The position numbers and the translations under genes were made by a program. DNA of 64,000 bases from Maridesulfovibrio ferrireducens (GTDB lineage Bacteria; Desulfobacterota; Desulfovibrionia; Desulfovibrionales; Desulfovibrionaceae), in assembly GCF_016342405.1 (NCBI RefSeq), contig NZ_JAEINN010000001.1, positions 62,001 through 126,000 on the forward strand, given 5' to 3'. Positions 8,322-17,213 of the stretch are shown piece by piece. The notes under the pieces are model-generated. The model made no database searches. It was not told where the DNA came from and worked only from the letters and a program-made list of their open reading frames with translations. Each line of letters starts with the position of its first letter. Position 1 is the first letter of the stretch.

Positions 8322-9851
8322 CTACTTTAGCGTGGCTGTAATATATTTACGCATATCCTGCTTACTTATTGATTTATCATTCCCCATAATCTGAACAGCC
8401 AGAGAACCTGCGATGTTTCCGAAAAATCCTACAAGCTCTTCATGAAGTCCCATACAACCCGCCATTGCGGATATGGAGAACAGCGCATCTCCTGCTCCGA
8501 CTCTGTCTACTACATTAGAGTTGAAAGAGGGTATCCTGACAAATTCACTGACAGGATTCCATAGGGAACAGCCGCGTCCGCCTTGAGTCACCATCGCAAG
8601 CTTTGCGTTTAATTTTTCTCCGACTTCTATCAGTAGGGGCCTTAGTTCATTTACCTGATCACGGGATTCAAGCCTTAATTCATGCTCTGCCAGAGAGAAA
8701 AAGTCCAAGCTAGGGAATTTGCCGATAGTATTAAAACCTCTGTTCCCGGCGTTTGCCTGTGTGTTTACGGCAAGATACGGAGCTTTTTCAGAGAGCAGTT
8801 CGACCATTGCCGGAGTTATGAAACCATGTCCGAAATCCGCGACGATAACAATGTCATATCCGTCTAATAGTTGTTCAAGCTGGCTGCATATCTCTTGTTC
8901 AAGATCTTTGGCTAATGGATCATCATTCATTATGTAGATTTCCATGATCTTGCTCAGGGAATAAGCATCGATAAATCTTCTCTTTAGAGTCGTGGGAGCT
9001 TTGGAGCGGGTGAAAAAGTGCGGAACGACTTTGGGATTAAGTTTTTCTCTGATAAAATTTTCGTAACGGTCTGTATCCCCGAGCATGGACAGCAGGGTAA
9101 CTTCTCCCGCGAAATTTGCCACATGATTTGCAACTGCCAGAGCGCCCCCTGCGTACATTTCATGGGATTGATACTTGAGAGCAAGAATAGGGTCTTTGGA
9201 TGATTTACCCAGTGTTGAAGCAATCTGATATTCATCGAGAATAGTATCGCCGACGATCAGAACCTTTAAATTGTTCATATCATCAAGCATGGTCAGAAGA
9301 TCCTTCAACTCGTAGCGATTCCGAAACATTTTTAGATATTCGTCAAGTTCTTCGCTGTTTTTAGTCAGGTAGCGGTTAATCAGATTTGATGAACTGAAAA
9401 CAATATCCGAAGTAAATATAAGTTTTGCACCGATCTCTTTAACGACATCAGCCTCACCGCCGATTTTTCCGGCAGGATCACTATCAACATCTTTGAATTC
9501 ATCACCTTTAGCATACACATCAGGACGGATGAGCCGCAAAAGTTCTTCGGCTGTGGGCCATTCATTGATAGTTACATAGTCAGTCTCACCCAGTGATGCC
9601 AGCGCTTCTGCACGTAATATTTCAGTAAAAGCAGGACGGTCCGGTCCTTTATCTACATAGTGATCAGGCGTTAGGCTTACGATGAGAATATCGCCATGCT
9701 CTTTAGCCTGACTTAGGTAACGGATATGTCCTATATGGAGAAGGTCGAAGACCCCGTGGCAAAGAACTATCTTTTTGCCCTGACTTTTAAGCTCTGCCGC
9801 AATTTCAGAAAGCTCAGAGATGCTTTTTATTTTATTATCAATACTTGTCAT
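8322..9851 (-). CDS. nucleotidyltransferase-PfkB kinase fusion (HldE-like, reversed order)
   Basis: A bifunctional protein of about 509 residues. The N-terminal third is a cytidylyltransferase-fold nucleotidyltransferase: GVFDLLHIGHIRYL has the HxGH active-site motif. The C-terminal part is a ribokinase/PfkB sugar kinase, with VVDRVGAGDALFS (anion hole and catalytic aspartate) near the end. Heptose enzyme HldE has the same two modules but with the kinase first, so domain order is swapped here. The ATG at 9851 with AAGGA seven bases upstream is preferred over a TTG at 9875. Next to a GmhA-like isomerase, it probably phosphorylates and nucleotide-activates a sugar phosphate. Confidence 0.8.
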   Translation of the reverse strand: MTSIDNKIKSISELSEIAAELKSQGKKIVLCHGVFDLLHIGHIRYLSQAKEHGDILIVSLTPDHYVDKGPDRPAFTEILRAEALASLGETDYVTINEWPTAEELLRLIRPDVYAKGDEFKDVDSDPAGKIGGEADVVKEIGAKLIFTSDIVFSSSNLINRYLTKNSEELDEYLKMFRNRYELKDLLTMLDDMNNLKVLIVGDTILDEYQIASTLGKSSKDPILALKYQSHEMYAGGALAVANHVANFAGEVTLLSMLGDTDRYENFIREKLNPKVVPHFFTRSKAPTTLKRRFIDAYSLSKIMEIYIMNDDPLAKDLEQEICSQLEQLLDGYDIVIVADFGHGFITPAMVELLSEKAPYLAVNTQANAGNRGFNTIGKFPSLDFFSLAEHELRLESRDQVNELRPLLIEVGEKLNAKLAMVTQGGRGCSLWNPVSEFVRIPSFNSNVVDRVGAGDALFSISAMAGCMGLHEELVGFFGNIAGSLAVQIMGNDKSISKQDMRKYITATLK

Positions 9852-9896
9852 TTCTATATCCTTTTCCACGCTCAATTCAGAGCTCGCAATTTAAGT

Positions 9897-10772
9897 CTAA
9901 GCTTTCCAGTCTCTTCTGATCGATTTTATCGGCCGCAATCCGTCTTCGGGGTCCGCGCGCCATTTCCGGTCCGGCTGTTCCACAGGGGTAGGTGTTTTTA
10001 TTCCATCACCGTCTGCGTTAAAGCCTGTAAGTACATTTTTAATAAGTCTCTCTGCATCATCCGGTAGCCAGCAGTGTCCGGAAGAATATTCAGCGCCTGA
10101 CGTATCCAGGTCAAGGTGAAATTCAATCATTTCAGCATCATATTTATGTACAGCGCGTTGGATAACTCCTTCGCTTACTGTATGGTCAGACCAGCCTGTT
10201 TTGCAATGGAATTCATTTCTCAGCGTGTTTATTGCAGAAAGGTTTGCCTGTTCCGCAGGTGCCGGATAACCGGAAACGCAGTGCAGTAGTGTCAGATCTT
10301 TACAACCGGCTTTGCTAAGGGTGGAAACTGCTGTGGAGATTTCATTCATATCAGCCATTCCTGTTGAGATCACAACGGGTTTTTCTGTCCGCGCGCAAGC
10401 AATAAGCAGGTCACTCCAGAGCAGTTCGTATGAGGCAATTTTAAAGAAGTCTACATATGGAGTTAAAATTTCGACAGCACCCAGATAAAAGGGGGTGCAT
10501 GAAAAGGCTATTCCTGTTTCGTTGCACCGTGTTGCGATTGCAGGGATAAAAGATTCAGGAAGCTCCCACGCAGATCTGTTTCTGTGCTGTTCGCTTTTTG
10601 CTAAAATTTCAGGGGCAAAAAGCTCGTCTATTTTGAAGAGTTGAAATTTTACAGCATCGCATCCTATGCGGGCCGAGGTTTCTATAAATTTGAAACAACG
10701 GTTTATGTCGCAGGCATGGTTGCTTGAGACTTCAGAGACGAAGAGGGGGGGATTTGAGAGGATGTTCTTCAT
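9897..10772 (-). CDS. NeuB-family nonulosonic acid synthase lacking SAF domain
   Basis: A 291-residue NeuB-type aldolase that would condense phosphoenolpyruvate with an amino sugar to make a nine-carbon acid. Family hallmarks: GCDAVKFQLFKIDELFAP, AFSCTPFYLGAVEIL, FFKIASYELLWSDLL, PVVISTGMADMNEI, LLHCVSGYPAP and GWSDHT. NeuB, PseI and LegI proteins normally run to about 350 residues with a C-terminal SAF (antifreeze-like) domain; that domain is absent. No SAF-like reading frame follows before the next gene. The partner genes pseB, pseG and pseF are in the same operon. Product could be pseudaminic acid or a relative; missing SAF may mean an altered acceptor or a stand-alone SAF protein elsewhere. 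Confidence 0.85.
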   Translation of the reverse strand: MKNILSNPPLFVSEVSSNHACDINRCFKFIETSARIGCDAVKFQLFKIDELFAPEILAKSEQHRNRSAWELPESFIPAIATRCNETGIAFSCTPFYLGAVEILTPYVDFFKIASYELLWSDLLIACARTEKPVVISTGMADMNEISTAVSTLSKAGCKDLTLLHCVSGYPAPAEQANLSAINTLRNEFHCKTGWSDHTVSEGVIQRAVHKYDAEMIEFHLDLDTSGAEYSSGHCWLPDDAERLIKNVLTGFNADGDGIKTPTPVEQPDRKWRADPEDGLRPIKSIRRDWKA

Positions 10773-10780
10773 TTTTGTTT

Positions 10781-11800
10781 TTATTGATTAATCTCAATCA
10801 ACATCCGCTCAACTGTAGGAGCTTCATGTTTTCTTGATATATAATATACGGCAATAATTTGTCCTTTTGAATTCAGAGCAAGGTCCCCGTATCCTCCATG
10901 AAATCTGCCGCCTTTATACCATGCAAGGGTTTGCGGATGACTCCACGTTTCTCCCCCGTCTTTGGACAGAGAAAGGGCAACCCGGCATCTGCGGTTTTTA
11001 CGGATCATTCCCCGATAAATCATCAGAACGTTTCCATTCGGTAGCAGCAGGAGCGCAGGGGCTTCTCCGTATAGACCTATAGAGACAGGAGTGCTCCATG
11101 TCAGACCTTCATCATCAGAGTGAGATTTGAATAATCCCTCATAACAGGGTTGCTGCCTGATCAGGGCAAGGATTCTGCCTGATTTTAGACGAGTGATGGA
11201 TGTCTCATTCATTCTGAAGTTTTCGGTGTGTTTAAACATAAATGACTGATGAGATATTTCAAGCGTTTCAGGATTCAACTTGAATGTTCCGCATCCTGCA
11301 CCGTTATAGAATGTTCCGATGAAAATTGCTTTGTCCTGCGACGGGATGAAGTGTCCGAAGGATGCCCATTCTCCTCCGGGAGGATCAAGGGGACGTCTTT
11401 GCGGGAAACTTTTCCCTCCGTCGGTGCTCAGTGAAAAATAGTTTCGGCGCAGTTCAGCGGTGTGGGTGCGGGTGATCATTACCACTCGCTCTGTATCAAG
11501 AGCTGTGACCAGAGCGTCATGCTCATTGGTTTTATCCGTGGCATGACTGATTACAAGGTTCGGTTTTTTAAAAGTCAGACCGTCATCGGTTGATCTGGTT
11601 GTATAAATATCTCCGGCCATGCCGTGGTCCATGACCCCCCGTAAATCAGGGTGGATATTAACAGCTCTGCGGAACCCCACCAGAAAGTCTTCGTTAACTT
11701 TTGTGATAGTTGGAAAGGATTGATAGCCGTCCCATTCCGCCGGAGTGATGCGTTTTGTGTCGAGTATGGAAACAGAAAGTTTGGGTCGTGATGAGTTCAT
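10781..11800 (-). CDS. sialidase/BNR-repeat family protein, probably cytoplasmic
   Basis: A 339-residue six-bladed propeller protein of the sialidase superfamily. At least four Asp-box motifs of the S-x-D-x-G-x-(T/S)-(F/W) type are visible: STDDGLTF, STDGGKSF, SDDEGLTW and SKDGGETW. No signal peptide or transmembrane segment is seen at the N-terminus, so it should stay in the cytoplasm. It lies 8 nt upstream of the NeuB-type gene. Exported sialidases release host sialic acid; a cytosolic one inside a biosynthetic operon suggests trimming or editing of a nonulosonic acid intermediate, or a sugar-binding role without catalysis. The catalytic arginine triad cannot be assigned by eye. Confidence 0.75.
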   Translation of the reverse strand: MNSSRPKLSVSILDTKRITPAEWDGYQSFPTITKVNEDFLVGFRRAVNIHPDLRGVMDHGMAGDIYTTRSTDDGLTFKKPNLVISHATDKTNEHDALVTALDTERVVMITRTHTAELRRNYFSLSTDGGKSFPQRRPLDPPGGEWASFGHFIPSQDKAIFIGTFYNGAGCGTFKLNPETLEISHQSFMFKHTENFRMNETSITRLKSGRILALIRQQPCYEGLFKSHSDDEGLTWSTPVSIGLYGEAPALLLLPNGNVLMIYRGMIRKNRRCRVALSLSKDGGETWSHPQTLAWYKGGRFHGGYGDLALNSKGQIIAVYYISRKHEAPTVERMLIEINQ

Positions 11801-11820
11801 ATTTTTTACGCCGTGCTTTT

Positions 11821-12798
11821 TTATACTGAAACCATTTTAAGAAGGTCGCTTTTACTCAGCCACTGGGTATTGGTGTCGGAGCTGTATTCGAATTTTTGGG
11901 GAACTTTAACACCGTTGCAGGTTATTTTATCCCTTTCAAAGTAGCGGTAGGCCGGCTGGATCACATAGTAATTTTCAAACTCGTAAGTGTTTATGGCTTC
12001 ATTTGCGGGGATGATAAGTTCGTGCATTTTTTCGCCGGGGCGTATTCCGATTATTTCCATTTCACAGTCGGGGCAGAGGGCTTCCGCCATGTCGCCTATG
12101 CGCATGCTGGGGCTTTTAGGTATAAATATTTCACCACCCTGCATTACTTCCAGACTGTTGATAACAAAATCTATCGATTGTTCCATAGTAATCCAGAATC
12201 GTGTCATATCCGGATCAGTTATGGTAATCCGTCCTGTTTTTTTTAATTTTAAAAATCTGGGAACAATGCTTCCTCTGCTTCCGAGAACATTTCCATATCT
12301 GGCGACTGAAAACCTTGTCCCTTTGACTCCTGCATAGCTGTTGCCGTTGATAAATAATTTGTCAGAGCATAATTTTGTTGCTCCGTATAAATTCATCGGA
12401 TTTGAAGCCTTATCGGTGCTGAGGGCTATTACCCGTGAGACTTTTTCGTTTATCGCTGCTTCTATTATGTTTTGAGTCCCTAGAATATTAGTTTTCACAG
12501 CCTCATAGGGGTTGTATTCGCAGGAAGGAACAGCCTTCATCGCTGCCGCATGGATGACAAGGTCAATCCCGCAAAAGGCTCTGAGAAGCCGGTCTTTGTC
12601 GCGGATATCTCCGATAAAATAGCGAAGGCATGGGTAATCTTCGGGAGAAAACTTTTCCTGCATTTCCTGTTGTTTATGTTCGTCTCGGCTTAAGATGATA
12701 AGTCTTTGCGGTCTATATTGGGTGAGAGCTATTTCTACAAATTTTTGCCCGAAGGAACCTGTTCCACCGGTTATTAATACAGACTTGTTGTTAATCAT
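11821..12798 (-). CDS. pseB: UDP-GlcNAc 4,6-dehydratase (PseB-type)
   Basis: A 325-residue extended short-chain dehydrogenase closely matching PseB, which converts UDP-GlcNAc to a 4-keto-6-deoxy-L-altro sugar as the first pseudaminic acid step. VLITGGTGSFGQKFV is the NADP-binding loop; HAAAMKAVPSCEYNP, LSTDKASNPMNLYGATK (active-site threonine, aspartate, lysine plus Y-x3-K) and GIRPGEKMHE are family signatures. The length is normal. Its ATG overlaps the stop of the GH57-like gene as TAATG. PseC and PseH, which act next, are not encoded in the visible part of the operon. Confidence 0.88.
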   Translation of the reverse strand: MINNKSVLITGGTGSFGQKFVEIALTQYRPQRLIILSRDEHKQQEMQEKFSPEDYPCLRYFIGDIRDKDRLLRAFCGIDLVIHAAAMKAVPSCEYNPYEAVKTNILGTQNIIEAAINEKVSRVIALSTDKASNPMNLYGATKLCSDKLFINGNSYAGVKGTRFSVARYGNVLGSRGSIVPRFLKLKKTGRITITDPDMTRFWITMEQSIDFVINSLEVMQGGEIFIPKSPSMRIGDMAEALCPDCEMEIIGIRPGEKMHELIIPANEAINTYEFENYYVIQPAYRYFERDKITCNGVKVPQKFEYSSDTNTQWLSKSDLLKMVSV

Positions 12799-14747
12799 TA
12801 GAACTTATCCTCCATGTATGGCTTGATAGAAAAGCCGGTGGAAAAAATATAATTTGAACCTTCGCAGGAAGTTTGCAGGCTGGTTTCATCCATTTCCTGC
12901 ATAGAGAAAAAAACTCTGACAAAAGGAGAAGGGGTTGCCTGCTGGCATTTAATCATACCGATAAATGCATGCTCTTTAACCATAGGGGAAATTTCAAGAG
13001 CTCTTTCCTCTCCTCCCAAAATCACGGTTGAGTCGGTCATTCCTAGAGCTTGAGATGACGATACGAGAAAAGAAACATGGTCGCTATGATCGAAAGTACA
13101 ATCTTTCAGGAAATGTGTTTCCCGTTTTCCGCCGTTTGAAGTTGCGTAAAAAAGCTTATCCGGATTCATTGTTCCGGTGAGAAGAGTCACATGCCCCAGA
13201 CGCATAAAGCCTCGTGGCGGTTCGTTTAAAGAAAATTTGTACAGAACATCGATCTGCTGTTTGTCTCTGTAAATTCTGACAGCCTTATCAAGGGACCCTT
13301 GATATAGATTCATGGTGCAGGATATTGTTGTGAATTCAGAAGTCTTTTTTATTCTGGGGGTAATTTTAGCAAGATCTGTATCTTTTGGTATTCCGGGGCC
13401 TTCCATGATGATGTGACCTGAGAAAAAATCAGCTCCGAGATCTATATCTTTAAAGTAGCCGTGCCCGAGGGTTCCGAAAGAAGGATACCGGTTGTGTGAG
13501 GCAAAGGATGCTTTATGTATTGCCAGCCCTTTGGCAGTATTCAACGTTATTGAAACAGAGGGGGTTTCCACATTAAGCTTTCTTCCTCGCATGGCAACTG
13601 TGTCGCCCTCAACTTTGAAAAGTGGTTCTTCTACAATCGCACTTGATTCTTCTGCTATATTCGTAAGCTTTTGGATGGCTTCGGCATATCTTTCTTTTGT
13701 TATGTGGGTGCGAAAATCGCTGGACCAGCAGAAACACAATTCCCGCCATTTTTGTTCTGTCTCCGGGCAAGAGTCTATGATCTGGTCAAGTTTGGCGGCA
13801 ACAGCGCGGCATAATGAATTTATGTAGAAATCGTTTCGTCCGCTAACGGCCCAGCGGGTGATATTGTATTTACTCTGTTTTTTTACAGGGACGGGTTGTT
13901 GCGCCGAGCATAATGAAAGTTTGTTGCCCCCCAGCGGATGGTCGAGGTCGTTCAGAACTTTTGAGGGGAGGTGGAATGTATGCTTTCTGTTTTGAAGAGC
14001 CTTGAAGGCTAACAGAAGAAGGGACCATTCACTGTCTGCTTCCTGCACTGCTTCCGTTTTATATCTTTGCGGCCTGAAGTCGAATATTTCGGCATCGTTT
14101 CCATAAACAGGCAGCCAGCCGGATTCGGTTCCAAGGCTTTCAACGTATTCAATATATTCGGACAGTTCCAGTTCTTTGTGGGCAAATCGTTGCAGTTTCT
14201 GGAAGACCATGGAGCGACTCCAGAGTACAGGTATTGATTCATCGTCAATGCCTGAGACTCGTTGCGGGAAATGCTGAATATGGTCATCCCATCCGGAGAA
14301 TCTGGCAGGGTTGTCATAGTCCATAAAGACCCCTTCATAGCCAGCATTAATATAATGTTCCACAAGTCCTGCGGACCATGCTTGCTCATTAACAAGAGCT
14401 ATACGGGGTGTTGTTTCCAAAATTTCGTTGCATACGTTTTTACCGATGCGCAGGTTTGCTTTATTGACAGAGGCTGGAACCAGAGGCCCTATTATCTGGG
14501 CATATCCGCTGCCTATTAATTCGGCTTTATCGTTTTTGAGCAATTCTTTAAATTTTTCAATCCATTCCGGTGCAAGGTCTTTAATTATTTCAAGAGTTAT
14601 GCCCGAAGCTTCGATACCGAGCGGAAAATCGTGTTTTTCAATAAGATTAAGCAGCGGCCAATAGCAGCGTTCAATGACCTCCATGCGGCTTTCTTCCGGT
14701 ATGGAAGAGAACATGAGGTTGAGATGAAATATTGCAAACAGTTTCAT
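12798..14747 (-). CDS. GH57-like glycoside hydrolase family protein
   Basis: A 649-residue protein whose N-terminal region resembles family 57 glycoside hydrolases and the related polysaccharide-deacetylase barrel: IFHLNLMFSSIPEE at residues 5-18, PLGIEASGITLEII, and ELIGSGYAQIIGPLVPAS. The position corresponding to the GH57 nucleophile glutamate may be in RIALVNEQAWSAGLVEHYI. The C-terminal half is a beta-rich region without a recognisable motif. No signal peptide is visible, so a cytosolic role is likely. Flanked by an ATP-grasp gene 2 nt away and by pseB (1-4 nt overlap), it may remodel an activated or lipid-linked glycan. Specificity unknown. Confidence 0.7.
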   Translation of the reverse strand: MKLFAIFHLNLMFSSIPEESRMEVIERCYWPLLNLIEKHDFPLGIEASGITLEIIKDLAPEWIEKFKELLKNDKAELIGSGYAQIIGPLVPASVNKANLRIGKNVCNEILETTPRIALVNEQAWSAGLVEHYINAGYEGVFMDYDNPARFSGWDDHIQHFPQRVSGIDDESIPVLWSRSMVFQKLQRFAHKELELSEYIEYVESLGTESGWLPVYGNDAEIFDFRPQRYKTEAVQEADSEWSLLLLAFKALQNRKHTFHLPSKVLNDLDHPLGGNKLSLCSAQQPVPVKKQSKYNITRWAVSGRNDFYINSLCRAVAAKLDQIIDSCPETEQKWRELCFCWSSDFRTHITKERYAEAIQKLTNIAEESSAIVEEPLFKVEGDTVAMRGRKLNVETPSVSITLNTAKGLAIHKASFASHNRYPSFGTLGHGYFKDIDLGADFFSGHIIMEGPGIPKDTDLAKITPRIKKTSEFTTISCTMNLYQGSLDKAVRIYRDKQQIDVLYKFSLNEPPRGFMRLGHVTLLTGTMNPDKLFYATSNGGKRETHFLKDCTFDHSDHVSFLVSSSQALGMTDSTVILGGEERALEISPMVKEHAFIGMIKCQQATPSPFVRVFFSMQEMDETSLQTSCEGSNYIFSTGFSIKPYMEDKF

Positions 14748-14748
14748 A

Positions 14749-15984
14749 TCAACTTTTTTCGGTGATTATTTTTATGCAGTTAACAGCTTTATTCACGTTT
14801 TCGACAGCTTTTTCTCTCGTTTCAGCAACCCCCATCACAACTCCGGCTCGGGCAGGATGGTTTGTCGTCGGAGGAATAATAGAACCAGCCTGTGTGCGGA
14901 TTTCGACCATGCGGATTCCGTCAATAGCAAGAGCTTCTTCGATTCCTTCTATTCTGACAACTTTTCCTTGATCAGGGAAGAGGTAACGCTGTGCTACTCC
15001 TTCCTGAAATACAGGAATCATGTCCTTTGGTGCGGGAGTTTCTCCTATTGCAAGCCGGATGGCTGTTCCGATAAAGTCCACACCTGTATTCCACGGTATT
15101 TCATGTGTGCAGAAGTATCCTCCGGAAAGTCTCGCCGCTATTTCGATTACGTAAGGTTTGCCGTTATGAACAACCATGTCACCTTTGAATACCCCGTTAT
15201 TGATACCCAGAGCAATTGCCGCCATTCCGGTAAGTTCTTTCACTTCCTGTTGGGTTTCGTCTGATAGAAATGAGGGCAGTTGTCCTCCATTTTCAATTAT
15301 ATGCGGAGAAAATCTGTCAATATATTCATAATTTCTGTCTGAAAATCCGGGAGTGTATGTTTTCCCGTTTACCACAAAACCTTCGGTGCTGATTTGTGGA
15401 CCGTTCAGATAGCTTTCAATCATGACCCGCCCGGCAGGCGATTCATGTTGTGCATGTTCAAAAGCCCATTGCAAATCGGGGAGGGTGTCTGAACCGTATT
15501 CAAGGCGCAACACTCCGCGGGCACCCCGGCTATCCACCGGTTTGATGACGAGACTTTCTTTCCGTTTTGTAAAATTTTTTCTAAGTTCATCGGCATCAAA
15601 AAGTTCTTTATACCAAGGAATGGGTATGCCTGTTTCTTTGAAACGGTTTTTCATTGCCAACTTGTCGGTGGCGAGGGCTGCCGTTTCGTTGCTTACTGCT
15701 TGAATTCCAAAAAAATCAGCAACAGCAGCAACGGTATGCGGGGCATCAACAGCCGCACACATTATTCCATCAGGTTTTTTCCCTTTTGCCGCCCAAAGTT
15801 TGAGAGCTTCGACGCTTTTTTCAGGGGTGTAGACGCATCCGATCACAGTTTCATGGGCATATTTGAACCCCGGAGCTTCGGGATTGAGGTCGGTGGCGAC
15901 CACATGGAGTCCCATCTCAACAGCTTTTTGAATCACAGGGATTGTTTCCAACCCCGCGCCAATTATGATCAGAGTCTTTTTCAT
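14749..15984 (-). CDS. ATP-grasp ligase
   Basis: An ATP-grasp enzyme of about 411 residues. TLIIIGAGLETIPVIQKAV begins a Rossmann-like preATP domain. LVIKPVDSRGARGVLRL is the ATP-grasp lysine and glycine loop, and GVFKGDMVVHNGKPYVIEIA with AARLSGG gives the metal-binding glutamate and arginine region typical of PurK- or carbamoyl-phosphate-synthase-like ligases. The start ATG at 15984 lies 5 nt after the upstream stop with GGAA upstream; longer frames run into the neighbour. ATP-grasp enzymes join a carboxylate to an amine or thiol through an acyl phosphate, so this could amidate or aminoacylate a uronic or nonulosonic acid. Substrate unknown. Confidence 0.8.
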   Translation of the reverse strand: MKKTLIIIGAGLETIPVIQKAVEMGLHVVATDLNPEAPGFKYAHETVIGCVYTPEKSVEALKLWAAKGKKPDGIMCAAVDAPHTVAAVADFFGIQAVSNETAALATDKLAMKNRFKETGIPIPWYKELFDADELRKNFTKRKESLVIKPVDSRGARGVLRLEYGSDTLPDLQWAFEHAQHESPAGRVMIESYLNGPQISTEGFVVNGKTYTPGFSDRNYEYIDRFSPHIIENGGQLPSFLSDETQQEVKELTGMAAIALGINNGVFKGDMVVHNGKPYVIEIAARLSGGYFCTHEIPWNTGVDFIGTAIRLAIGETPAPKDMIPVFQEGVAQRYLFPDQGKVVRIEGIEEALAIDGIRMVEIRTQAGSIIPPTTNHPARAGVVMGVAETREKAVENVNKAVNCIKIITEKS

Positions 15985-15988
15985 AAGA

Positions 15989-17194
15989 TTATTCCGGTTT
16001 TTTGCAGACCATAAAAGTGTTCTGTCCCTTGTGATCATTAGGGAATACGACTCTTCCCTGTTTTATGCCTATAATCTTTTCTATTTCAAAATGTTCCGAG
16101 CATAGATTTGTAATTTCTTCGAGTGAAAATTCTCTCAGGTGCTGGGAGTTCACGGGGATATGCCCCAGACTGTTTTGGGGGGTGCTCAAAATAAGCCGTC
16201 CGCCGGGTTTGAGAATCCTGAACATTTCCTTGAAGTAAGGAGCAGGATCAACATGTTCAACTGTTTCAAAACTGGTGATTGCATCAAATGTTTGGTCTGC
16301 ACAATTAAAGGCGGTAGCATCACCAATTTTAAATGTCAGGTTTTTCTGTGTTGTTTCGGCGGCCGCATTGCTGACAGTTGTTTCATCAAGGTCGGCAGCA
16401 ATAACATGCGTAGCTTTTTCAGCAAGCATTCTTGCCCCGTAACCGGGTCCGCAGGCACAGTCGAGAACGGTCATTCCCGGATTGATGAAGTCAAGAGCCA
16501 GTTCATAGTGGAATCTGAGCTGGTCACCGGTTTTTATGTTTTTGTTGCTGACCTGCATTCGGCCTTCGACATAAACTCCATGCGCAATTTCTCGGCATTT
16601 TTTAAGCCATTCATCGCTGACAGGGGAATATGTTTTGAATCGTTCGCATTTGAAATCAGCGCTGTTGCTGAACATGAAAAATTTTGGATGAACTTTGAAG
16701 ACTCCTGCCTCCGGTAAATATTTGAGCATGGATATAACTTTTTTTAACCCGCTCAGCCTGTATATGTCCGCGGTAAGCTGAATGGGGAAGTCATCCTCCA
16801 TTTTTATACAGTCCAGATGATTCTGTTCCGCAATTTTCAACATTTCTGCTGCATGCTCAGGAAGCCAGCCGAAGTGAAGTCCGTCAACTCTCACGAATAG
16901 TGTTTCGTCCGGAACATGTTGAAGAGCATTGATCATGCGTTCCAGCGGGCTGTCATCAAATCCGTAAAAGACTTCAATTTTGTGTGCAGGAAACATCGAA
17001 GGCAGGTCGTCGAGCCGTCCTCCTTTGTCAAAGGCCGGTGCAACTATATAAATTTTAGCGTCGGGAAACTGATTGAGTGCGTTTTCAACTGTCAGGGCAA
17101 CAACAGGGCGGCCGTCTATTTCATTCATGCACCAGTCCGGCGCGCCGCTCCATGCTCGGGATGCGGCCTGTATCAGAATGATCGGTTTATCCAT
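15989..17194 (-). CDS. nucleotidyltransferase-like/methyltransferase fusion
   Basis: A 401-residue two-domain protein. Residues 1-210 resemble the NTP-transferase (GT-A-like) fold, with IILIQAASRAW at the N-terminus, RPVVALTVENAL and LFVRVDGLHFG; the canonical GGxGxR loop is not obvious, so activity is uncertain. The second half is a clear class I methyltransferase: TVLDCACGPGYGARML is motif I, VIAADLDE motif II and FDAITSFETVEHV motif IV, followed by ILKPGGRLILSTP. Fusion of an activation domain and a methyltransferase suggests a methylated nonulosonic acid or nucleotide sugar. It is 19 nt downstream of the glycosyltransferase gene and 4 nt upstream of the ATP-grasp gene. Confidence 0.75.
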   Translation of the reverse strand: MDKPIILIQAASRAWSGAPDWCMNEIDGRPVVALTVENALNQFPDAKIYIVAPAFDKGGRLDDLPSMFPAHKIEVFYGFDDSPLERMINALQHVPDETLFVRVDGLHFGWLPEHAAEMLKIAEQNHLDCIKMEDDFPIQLTADIYRLSGLKKVISMLKYLPEAGVFKVHPKFFMFSNSADFKCERFKTYSPVSDEWLKKCREIAHGVYVEGRMQVSNKNIKTGDQLRFHYELALDFINPGMTVLDCACGPGYGARMLAEKATHVIAADLDETTVSNAAAETTQKNLTFKIGDATAFNCADQTFDAITSFETVEHVDPAPYFKEMFRILKPGGRLILSTPQNSLGHIPVNSQHLREFSLEEITNLCSEHFEIEKIIGIKQGRVVFPNDHKGQNTFMVCKKPE

Positions 17195-17213
17195 TTAATT
17201 CCTCTTGTGCCTG

